Of a stretch of 13,224 nt of DNA, positions 6,744 to 12,177 are shown piece after piece. The notes under the pieces are model-generated. The model did no database searches, had not been told where the DNA came from, and worked only from the letters and a program-made list of their open reading frames with translations. The DNA comes from an uncultured Cloacibacillus sp. (lineage in GTDB: Bacteria > Synergistota > Synergistia > Synergistales > Synergistaceae): NCBI GenBank assembly GCA_934511335.1, contig CAKSWL010000036.1, positions 1-13,224 on the forward strand. Direction: 5' to 3'. Positions within the stretch are counted from its first letter, which is position 1. Every line of letters begins with the position of its first letter. The position numbers were made by a program, and so were the translations under genes.

Positions 6744-7616
6744 TTACTTCCCCGTCTTTGCCGGCGGGGCTTTCGGCGTGCCGGACTTTGCCCGGCGTGC
6801 GATGATCGTAAATATCTCATGCAGAAAGAGGAAAAACTCCGTATCCCGCGGCGGCACCGGCAGTGTGAGGCGATAGGGGTAGGCGGTGGCGGCGGCGCGT
6901 ATCACCTCCGGCGTCCACGGGTCAAGCAGCAGCAGCCAGCCGCGCCGGGAGGCCTCGTCAAGCGCCGCGCGCAGCGCAACGGCGTCTCCCGCAAGCCATC
7001 CGGCCCAGACGGCGTCGGGCGGGCGCACGACGCCGGATATCGCGGAGCGCACCCAGGTCCCCTCCGCGCCCGTGAGGTCAAGCATATTCACTCCCGCGAG
7101 CAGATGACGTCCAACACCCATCGTACTGTCGATGCGCGATTGGAACTCCGCAAGCCGCCGCTGATAGTAGGAATAATTTTTCTGGTCGGCGGCGGCCATG
7201 ATCTTCATTATTTCCTGAGCGATAAAGGGCAGCATCGCGGGGTCGAAAAAGGCGGCACGCAGTTTGTCTTCGCTCATCGGTGTCTTTTGATAGAGCGGCC
7301 GGAGGCTTTTATTCTGAGCGCCGAGTTTGAAACGCGCGGCGTCCGCCGGGTCAAAGGAGATCACAAGCTCACCGCTCCGCGGACGTCCCGTGACGACGGC
7401 GTGCCCCGCCTCGTCCCACGAGGAGAGGGCGCGAACCTGCACCTGTCTGCCGCCGATGAAAGAGGCCACCTCGTAGAGCCACGGCGAGGTGACGGCTATC
7501 TTCATCGCAGCGGCGGGCGCCGCATCCGCGCCGCGGCAGCCGAGGGGCAGCATAAAAACAAAAGCTAAAATGCGCAGCGCGAAGAGCGCGCCGCGCCGCC
7601 GCGGTGTTTTTATCAT
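6744..7616 (-). CDS. ZnuA-like (cluster A-I) solute-binding protein, probably without the usual metal site
   Basis: The 290-residue product has an N-terminal hydrophobic export segment (to about residue 33), so it is probably periplasmic. Its layout resembles metal-binding ABC solute-binding proteins of the ZnuA/TroA group. It has an opening beta strand MKIAVTSPWLYEVASFIGG, a mid-protein FFDPAMLPFIAQEIMKIM, then a long helix with YYQRRLAEFQSRID, which parallels the family's 'DP...A..I...L...D..N...Y..N...F...L' linker helix. The second and third ligand histidines of the family are not seen at the matching places, and no His-rich loop exists; one candidate His remains in DEAGHAVV. A metal-uptake role is therefore doubtful. 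The ATG follows the pyrE stop with no base between (TAA then ATG), so it is translated from the pyrimidine operon although it has no evident pyrimidine role. Family assignment is moderate, function unknown. Confidence 0.65.
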   Translation of the reverse strand: MIKTPRRRGALFALRILAFVFMLPLGCRGADAAPAAAMKIAVTSPWLYEVASFIGGRQVQVRALSSWDEAGHAVVTGRPRSGELVISFDPADAARFKLGAQNKSLRPLYQKTPMSEDKLRAAFFDPAMLPFIAQEIMKIMAAADQKNYSYYQRRLAEFQSRIDSTMGVGRHLLAGVNMLDLTGAEGTWVRSAISGVVRPPDAVWAGWLAGDAVALRAALDEASRRGWLLLLDPWTPEVIRAAATAYPYRLTLPVPPRDTEFFLFLHEIFTIIARRAKSGTPKAPPAKTGK

Positions 7617-8216
7617 TTATTTCGCGTCGGGACGGCTCCCCGGCTTTACGAGCGGCAGTCCCTCCCGGCAGAGCGGACACGCCTCCGCCGTGTAGGTGGC
7701 GAAGCAGACCTTGACGAGAGATTTCAGCTCCCACTCTGGCAGACGGTCCGGCGCACGCCGGTCGACGATGCAGCCCGAAGCGGCCCATTCCGCGCCGTCC
7801 GCCGCCAGGATCTGCGCCGCTTCGCGCGAGGACTTGCCGGTCGTGCAGACATCCTCCACAAGCGCAAAACGGAGCTTGCCGGGATGGGGGAATCTTTTTA
7901 GACGCATTTCGCCGTCTACTCTCTCGGTGAAGATAAAAGGCACTCCCAGCGCGCGAGCTGTCTCGTGGCCGATTATCAGCCCGCCAAGCGCGGGCGAGAG
8001 GATGAAATCCGGGCTAGCTGGGGCTAGCAGCTTCGCTAATTCTTCGCCCGCATAGGCGGCAAACTTCGGGTAGCGCAGCATCAGCGCGCACTGCATGTAG
8101 TTGTCGCTGTGAAGTCCCGAGGTGAGCTTGAAATGTCCCTGCAGGTGAGCGCCGCTCTCCTTCATCATCGCCAAGATTTTCTTTGAAACTTCGTTCTTTT
8201 CACATGAACAGCTCAT
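7617..8216 (-). CDS. pyrE: Orotate phosphoribosyltransferase PyrE (Thermus-type)
   Basis: PyrE joins orotate to PRPP to form orotidine 5'-monophosphate, the fifth step of UMP synthesis, in the cytoplasm. The 199-residue protein has the type I PRTase fold with the PRPP loop ALVEDVCTTGKSS (118-130) and the flexible-loop region with ERVDGEMRLKRF. The early segment GHFKLTSGLHSDNY (27-40) is characteristic of orotate PRTases. The C-terminal CPLC (180-183) followed by GLPLVKPGSR is a hallmark I associate with the Thermus-family PyrE branch rather than the E. coli type. The start ATG overlaps the pyrF stop by one base (TGATG), indicating translational coupling, and the two enzymes act consecutively. 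Confidence 0.95.
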   Translation of the reverse strand: MSCSCEKNEVSKKILAMMKESGAHLQGHFKLTSGLHSDNYMQCALMLRYPKFAAYAGEELAKLLAPASPDFILSPALGGLIIGHETARALGVPFIFTERVDGEMRLKRFPHPGKLRFALVEDVCTTGKSSREAAQILAADGAEWAASGCIVDRRAPDRLPEWELKSLVKVCFATYTAEACPLCREGLPLVKPGSRPDAK

Positions 8217-8923
8217 CAGCGTGATACCTCCCCTAGCGTTTTGAGTATATCTTTCGCGGCCGCGATGGGGTCTTCCGCCTCGAGTATCGGACGTCCGACC
8301 ACGATGTACGAGGCTCCCGCCTCCGCCGCGTCCTTTGCGGTGGCGACGCGCGTCTGATCCTCGGTGCTCACCTTTTTGGCGCGAATGCCAGGAACGACGC
8401 GCAGCAGTTTTTCCGCCCGGCCCTTTAGGAGTTCTAGGTCGAGCGGCGAGCAGACGATGCCGTCAAGCCCCGCGCGCTGCGCCGTTTCGGCGCGTCCGAT
8501 CAGCGCCTGCCGCATACCGCAGCCGGGATGCACGTCGCTCCACAGCTCGCCGCCAAGGCTCGTGAGCACCGTGATGCCCAGCAGCTTCATGCGGCTGCCG
8601 GTCTTGTCGCGCATCGCGACGCTGCGGGCCATCATCTCGTAACCGCCCGAGGTATGGATGGTAAGCGCCCAAAGGCCGAGCTCGGACAGCGGTTCCACCG
8701 CCGAGGCCACGGTATTGGGGATATCGTGCAGTTTCAGGTCGAGAAAGAGTTCGTAGCCGCGGTCAATGACCTCCTTCGCGAAAGAGATGCCGCCGAGCGC
8801 ATAAAGACGCGGCCCGACCTTTACATATTTCGTGGCCTTGTCAAGCCTGTCAAGAAAATTCCTCGCGTCGTCAAGCGCCGGCAGATCAAGCGCCACAATA
8901 AGGCCGCAGTTGTTGCTCTCCAT
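8216..8923 (-). CDS. pyrF: Orotidine 5'-phosphate decarboxylase PyrF
   Basis: PyrF decarboxylates OMP to UMP, the last step of the pathway. The 235-residue TIM-barrel protein has the full catalytic set: Asp13 in IVALDLP, Lys35 in KYVKVG, and the D-x-K-x-x-D motif (Asp62, Lys64, Asp67) in LDLKLHDIPNTV. The phosphate-gripping VVGRPILEAEDP lies near the C-terminus. Length is normal. The start ATG at 8923 has GGAGGG eight bases upstream. A 102-bp gap separates it from pyrC, the only real gap within the operon. That gap holds a perfect TATAAT and a 14-bp inverted repeat ending 18 bases before the start codon, so pyrF-pyrE may have extra, independent control. Confidence 0.97.
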   Translation of the reverse strand: MESNNCGLIVALDLPALDDARNFLDRLDKATKYVKVGPRLYALGGISFAKEVIDRGYELFLDLKLHDIPNTVASAVEPLSELGLWALTIHTSGGYEMMARSVAMRDKTGSRMKLLGITVLTSLGGELWSDVHPGCGMRQALIGRAETAQRAGLDGIVCSPLDLELLKGRAEKLLRVVPGIRAKKVSTEDQTRVATAKDAAEAGASYIVVGRPILEAEDPIAAAKDILKTLGEVSR

Positions 8924-8941
8924 ATATTTATCCCTCCGTAC

Positions 8942-8978
8942 GACGATAGCACAACCTCATCACAGTTGTGCTATCGTC
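8942..8978. repeat. 14-bp perfect inverted repeat between pyrC and pyrF
   Basis: GACGATAGCACAAC (8942-8955) is exactly repeated in inverse at 8965-8978 around a 9-base loop. In the mRNA it forms a strong hairpin that ends about five bases before the pyrF Shine-Dalgarno. No U-run follows, so it is not an intrinsic terminator. It could be an operator, an mRNA-stabilising or processing hairpin, or a translation control element. Confidence 0.8.
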
Positions 8979-8989
8979 TGAGTATTTAT

Positions 8990-8995
8990 ATTATA
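8990..8995 (-). promoter_or_regulatory. Possible internal -10 element upstream of pyrF
   Basis: TATAAT is present on the minus strand in the AT-rich start of the pyrC-pyrF gap. The best -35 candidates 16-18 bases upstream are poor (ACCACA-like), so the promoter is uncertain. If used, RNA would start near 8983, placing the 14-bp hairpin at the extreme 5' end. Confidence 0.35.
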
Positions 8996-9025
8996 ACGAT
9001 ATTGCTCTTTCTTGTGGTATCGCCT

Positions 9026-10330
9026 TTAAAGTTCTTCCTCGTCCTGCCAGATCTTCCGTCCCTCAACGAAGGTCATCACCGGCCAGCCGGTCAGCGCCAC
9101 GCCCTCCCAGGGGCAGCAGCGGGCCTTGCTCTTCCATGTCCGGCAGTCGACGATGCGCGTCCGCTCCTCGTCTATGACCGTAAGGTCGGCGAGCGCTCCC
9201 TCTTCAAGGCGGCCGAGTCCCTGCCACCGCTCGGGCAGCAGCGCCGCCGGAGCCGCCGTCATCTTTGTAAAGAGAAGCTCGAGGGGGACGTCTGGGTAGT
9301 TACGGCCGCGATAGTCGAGGAGCACGGCTACGGCGCACTCCAGCGAGGCGATCCCGAAGGGGGCCTCCTGGAAGGGCTCGTCCTTCTCGTCCATGTGCCA
9401 CGGCGCGTGGTCGGTGACGATCGCGTCTATCGTGCCGTCTTTTATGCCGGCCCAAAGCGCCGCCTGGTCTTCGGCGGAGCGCAGAGGGGGATTTACCTTG
9501 AAGCGTGAATTATATCCGCTGTTGACGACGGCATTCTCATTGAGCGTGAGGTGGTGGAAGGTGGTGTCGCAGGTGATGTCAAGGCCCGCGCGCTTCGCGT
9601 TGCGGATAAGCTCCACCGCGCCCGCGCTTGAGAGATGCGTGAAATGGATGCGTCCGCCGGTGTCGCGCACGAGGGCGATGCCGCGCGCCACATCGATCTC
9701 TTCGGAGGCTCCGGGAATGCCTTTGAGTCCCGACATTGCGCTGACGCGGCCCTCATGGACCTGTCCGCCCTTGAAGAGGCTGATCTCTTCGGGGTGCTCC
9801 ATCACGCGGGGAAGTTTCTTGCCCGTATAGAGCAGCGCGAGGCGCAGAAGCTGGCTCGTCGCGACCGGCGCGCCGTCGTCGGTGAAAAAGACCGCGCCCG
9901 CCTCCGCCATCTTTTCCATCTCGCAAATCTCTTTGCCCTCGCGGTTCTTGCTCACGCAGCCCGCCGGCAGGATGCGGGAGGCCTTGGCCGCCGCTCCGTG
10001 GCTTACGACATATTCGATGAGCGCCGGTTCCGAGACCGCAGGCTTGGTGTTCGGCATCGCAACGAGCGTCGTGAATCCGCCGGCGGCTCCAGCGTGTGCT
10101 CCGCTGTTAAGGTCCTCGTTCCATTCGCCGCCCGGATCGCGGAAATGCGCGTGAAGGTCGATGAAGCCCGGAGTCAGCAGGCGTCCGTTGCCATCTACGA
10201 CCTCAGCGTCCCCGCACGAAAGCGCGCGGCCTATCTTCGCGACCCGGTTTCCCTCTACGAGCACACAGTCGTCATCTATAAATTCCTTGCCGTTGAATAT
10301 TTTAAAACCTTTAAAGAGGATCTTTTCCAT
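9026..10330 (-). CDS. pyrC: Dihydroorotase PyrC (type I)
   Basis: PyrC cyclises carbamoyl-aspartate to dihydroorotate, step three of the pathway. The 434-residue amidohydrolase has the metal motif DLHAHFRDPG with His60 and His62. It has FFTDDGA with Asp151 where type II enzymes would have a carboxylated lysine. Further zinc ligands are His179 (VMEHPEE) and His232 (THLSS), with the catalytic TDHAPW Asp307. The sequence KVNPPLRS and the length (about 430) place it with type I, Bacillus-like enzymes. The start is the ATG at 10330, overlapping the pyrB stop as TAATG, with GGAGGT eight bases upstream. A start seven codons earlier would lie inside pyrB and has no ribosome site. Confidence 0.96.
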   Translation of the reverse strand: MEKILFKGFKIFNGKEFIDDDCVLVEGNRVAKIGRALSCGDAEVVDGNGRLLTPGFIDLHAHFRDPGGEWNEDLNSGAHAGAAGGFTTLVAMPNTKPAVSEPALIEYVVSHGAAAKASRILPAGCVSKNREGKEICEMEKMAEAGAVFFTDDGAPVATSQLLRLALLYTGKKLPRVMEHPEEISLFKGGQVHEGRVSAMSGLKGIPGASEEIDVARGIALVRDTGGRIHFTHLSSAGAVELIRNAKRAGLDITCDTTFHHLTLNENAVVNSGYNSRFKVNPPLRSAEDQAALWAGIKDGTIDAIVTDHAPWHMDEKDEPFQEAPFGIASLECAVAVLLDYRGRNYPDVPLELLFTKMTAAPAALLPERWQGLGRLEEGALADLTVIDEERTRIVDCRTWKSKARCCPWEGVALTGWPVMTFVEGRKIWQDEEEL

Positions 10331-11286
10331 TACCTTGCACCTCCGCCGCAAAGATAAAGAAGCGCCATTCTTGTGGCGACGCCTGAACGCACCTGCTCGA
10401 GTATCACGCTCTGATGCCCGTCCGCCACCTCGGAGGCGATCTCGACGCCCCGGTTTATCGGCCCCGGGTGCATCGCGAGCGCGCCGGGGTTGGCGTACTT
10501 CATGAGCTCATCGTCGGCGCCCCACCAGCGGTGATATTCGTCGACCGAGGGGAAGAGCCCGTCCTGCTGACGCTCGCGCTGTATCCTAAGAAGATAGACC
10601 ATATCGGCGTTTTCAACGGCCTTGCGCGGGTCGCGGTCATACTTGACGCCGAGCTGTTCGACCTCTCTCGGCATCAGCGTCGGCGGCCCTGAGAGCACCA
10701 CTTCGCAGCCCATCGTCTTGAAGGCGATGACGTCGCTGCGCGCGACGCGGCTGTGGAGAACGTCTCCGACAAGGGCGATCTTCCGCCCCGAAAGATCGCC
10801 AAAATGCTTCCAGGCGGTGTAGACATCAAGCAGCGCCTGCGTCGGGTGCGCGTGGGTGCCGTCGCCCGCGTTGAGAACGATGCCGTGCTTGAGTTTGGAG
10901 GAGAGGTACTGCGCCGCGCCCACCGCCCCATGGCGCATGACGACGATATCGGCGCCCATCGCCTCAAGGGTCCAGGCGGTGTCCCTCATCGTCTCCCCCT
11001 TCGCGGCGCTCGAGCCGGAGACCGACCAGTTGACGACGTCGGCGGAAAGCATCTTCTCCGCCAGTTCAAAAGAGACCCTCGTGCGCGTGGAGTTTTCAAA
11101 GAAGAGGTTGACGCACATTTTGCCGCGCAGCGCAGGGACCTTCTTTACAGGCCGGTCCATGACGTTTTCCATGTGACGCGACTGATCGAGGAAGAAATAA
11201 AACTCCTCTCTCGTCCAGCAGTCAAGGTCTATTACGCTGCGATGACGCCAAGTCATCTGTCCGATTTCGTTAAGCATCGCGCTCAC
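10330..11286 (-). CDS. pyrB: Aspartate carbamoyltransferase catalytic subunit PyrB
   Basis: PyrB condenses carbamoyl phosphate with aspartate, the committed step of pyrimidine synthesis. The 318-residue protein has the carbamoyl-phosphate loop FFENSTRTR (STRTR at 66-70) and the 80s-loop Lys96 in SSAAKGETM from the neighbouring subunit. It also has HPTQALLD (147-154), GDVLHSRVARS (174-184), the aspartate-binding RIQRER (Arg234, Gln236) and HPGPINRG (273-280). No regulatory subunit gene pyrI follows; pyrC does, so the enzyme is probably a simple trimer or a PyrB-PyrC assembly. The start taken is GTG at 11286-11284, with GAGG nine bases upstream, overlapping pyrR by 17 bases. ATG codons at positions 4 and 11 are alternatives with weaker sites. 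Confidence 0.96.
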   Translation of the reverse strand: MSAMLNEIGQMTWRHRSVIDLDCWTREEFYFFLDQSRHMENVMDRPVKKVPALRGKMCVNLFFENSTRTRVSFELAEKMLSADVVNWSVSGSSAAKGETMRDTAWTLEAMGADIVVMRHGAVGAAQYLSSKLKHGIVLNAGDGTHAHPTQALLDVYTAWKHFGDLSGRKIALVGDVLHSRVARSDVIAFKTMGCEVVLSGPPTLMPREVEQLGVKYDRDPRKAVENADMVYLLRIQRERQQDGLFPSVDEYHRWWGADDELMKYANPGALAMHPGPINRGVEIASEVADGHQSVILEQVRSGVATRMALLYLCGGGAR

Positions 11287-11821
11287 AGATTACCACCTCG
11301 TCCTTTCCGTCAAGTTCTTCTACCTTTACTTCGATAACTTCATTTTTCGACGTCGGCACGTGTTTGCCGCAGATATCCGCATGTATCGGAAGCTCGCGGT
11401 GTCCGCGATCTACGATGACCGCCAGCTGTACGATCTGAGGCCGTCCAAGGTCGACGAGCGCCTCGAGCGCCGCGCGGACGGTGCGTCCCGTAAAGAGCAC
11501 GTCGTCCACCAAGAAGATATGTTTTCCAGAAATATCCCCGGGCATCCTCGTGCTGTGAACGATCGGCTGCTCGGAGAGCGTCGTCAGGTCGTCGCGGTAC
11601 AGCGTGATGTCAAGCTCTCCGCAGGGCACCTTCGCGCCTTCGGCCTCCTCGATGAGCTTCTGGAGCCGGCGCGCCAGATAGACGCCGCGCCGATGAATGC
11701 CCACCAGTATCATATTGTCGGTACCCTTGTTGTGCTCCACCATCTCATGGGCGATGCGGCGGATGACGCGGTTAAGGTCCTGCGCGTTCATCAGTTTCGC
11801 CTTTTCTCTAAGTTCCGCCAT
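11270..11821 (-). CDS. pyrR: Pyrimidine operon regulator / uracil phosphoribosyltransferase PyrR
   Basis: PyrR is an RNA-binding protein of the PRTase fold that senses UMP/UTP against PRPP and, in Gram-positives, promotes termination in pyr leaders; many also have weak uracil PRTase activity. The 183-residue product has the PRPP loop FLVDDVLFTGRTV (103-115) and the conserved PyrR segment DRGHRELPIHADICGKHVPTS (138-158). The N-terminus has RRIAHEMVE and GIHRRGVYLA, all in family position. Length is standard. The start is the ATG at 11821-11819, with GGGAGGG at good spacing. The frame is open 39 codons further upstream, but that part crosses the leader terminator. The only obvious attenuator in its own leader is built around a leader reading frame rather than a clear PyrR-binding hairpin. 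Confidence 0.96.
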   Translation of the reverse strand: MAELREKAKLMNAQDLNRVIRRIAHEMVEHNKGTDNMILVGIHRRGVYLARRLQKLIEEAEGAKVPCGELDITLYRDDLTTLSEQPIVHSTRMPGDISGKHIFLVDDVLFTGRTVRAALEALVDLGRPQIVQLAVIVDRGHRELPIHADICGKHVPTSKNEVIEVKVEELDGKDEVVICERDA

Positions 11822-11863
11822 TAAAATCCCTCCCAAGCTTTTATTCAAAATTTGTCTTTCCGC

Positions 11864-11896
11864 AAAAAACAAGACCGCCCCCAACGGAACAGTCTC
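11864..11896 (-). terminator. Intrinsic terminator (attenuator) in the pyr leader
   Basis: On the minus strand GAGACTGTTCC (11896-11886) pairs with GGGGCGGTCTT (11881-11871) around a GUUG loop, with four G.U pairs, and is followed by G and six T (11869-11864). It sits 43 bases before the pyrR ATG and downstream of the operon promoter, so it must be read through for the genes to be expressed. The leader reading frame stops at its base. Confidence 0.75.
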
Positions 11897-11897
11897 T

Positions 11898-11969
11898 CTA
11901 AAAAACAATCGGCATATCGGCGGCGCGGCGAACATCATAGCGCTTCTTTCGCAAACCCCATGTCCTCAT
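11898..11969 (-). CDS. Putative pyr operon leader peptide (23 codons)
   Basis: The frame opens with ATG at 11969-11967, eight bases after AAGGGAGG, an excellent ribosome site. The peptide begins MRTWGLRKK, is Arg/Lys-rich in the middle and ends DMPIVF, with TAG at 11900-11898. The last codons lie in a U-rich run (six T at 11905-11900), and the stop lies one base before the first pair of the terminator stem. A ribosome at the end of this frame would cover the 5' arm of the hairpin. This is the design of the enteric pyrL leader, in which slow transcription at low UTP keeps ribosome and polymerase together and prevents termination. The peptide itself probably has no function. There is no homology support, only architecture. 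Confidence 0.65.
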   Translation of the reverse strand: MRTWGLRKKRYDVRRAADMPIVF

Positions 11970-12002
11970 CCGCCAAGCCTCCCTTAAATTTGAACTGGCG
12001 CT

Positions 12003-12031
12003 ATTATACAGGATATTTTTAAATTGTGCAA
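12003..12031 (-). promoter_or_regulatory. Main promoter of the pyrRBCFE operon
   Basis: TTGCAC (12031-12026) and a perfect TATAAT (12008-12003, preceded by CCTG) are 17 bases apart on the minus strand. Transcription should start near 11996, giving a leader of about 175 bases to the pyrR ATG, and about 130 bases if it stops at the attenuator. Confidence 0.8.
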
Positions 12032-12040
12032 GCGGTTGCA
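12027..12040. promoter_or_regulatory. LacI/PurR-type operator overlapping the pyr -35
   Basis: TGCAAGCGGTTGCA fits the LacI-family pattern GCAA-N-CG-N-TTGC, with the central CG typical of PurR, CcpA and CytR sites. It covers most of the -35 hexamer, so a bound repressor would block polymerase. The cognate regulator is not in the window. Confidence 0.5.
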
Positions 12041-12049
12041 AATTTACAC

Positions 12050-12068
12050 AAAAAACGTCCCCTGGGAC
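12050..12068 (-). terminator. Short terminator-like hairpin upstream of the pyr promoter
   Basis: On the minus strand GTCCCAGGGGAC (a GTCC/GGAC stem around CAGG) is followed by G and six T. The stem is short. It would stop minus-strand transcripts entering from behind the pyr promoter, that is, antisense to the oxidoreductase gene. Confidence 0.3.
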
Positions 12069-12140
12069 AAGCGCCGCCGCTTATCACAATTAACCGCAGA
12101 CTTTTTCCCGACGCTGGCGTTTGGGGATTTTCCCTTTGGT

Positions 12141-12170
12141 TTGTCCATAAACAAAAATTTAACTTATAAT
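12141..12170 (+). promoter_or_regulatory. Promoter of the molybdopterin oxidoreductase gene
   Basis: TTGTCC (12141-12146) and a perfect TATAAT (12165-12170) are 18 bases apart. The -10 ends only seven bases before the ATG at 12178, so the predicted RNA start falls at or within a few bases of the start codon. Confidence 0.6.
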
Positions 12171-12177
12171 AAAGCAC

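Noticed and set aside
11822..11938. 39-codon N-terminal extension of pyrR
   Set aside because: It crosses the leader terminator and lacks a ribosome site; the ATG at 11821 has an excellent one and gives the family length.
11971..12000. A PyrR-binding hairpin (CGCCAG / UUGGCG stem with GGGAGGCU, resembling the GNGAGGYU half of the PyrR consensus)
   Set aside because: The predicted RNA start near 11996 removes most of the 5' arm, and the ARUCC half of the consensus is missing. GGGAGG is simply the ribosome site of the leader frame.
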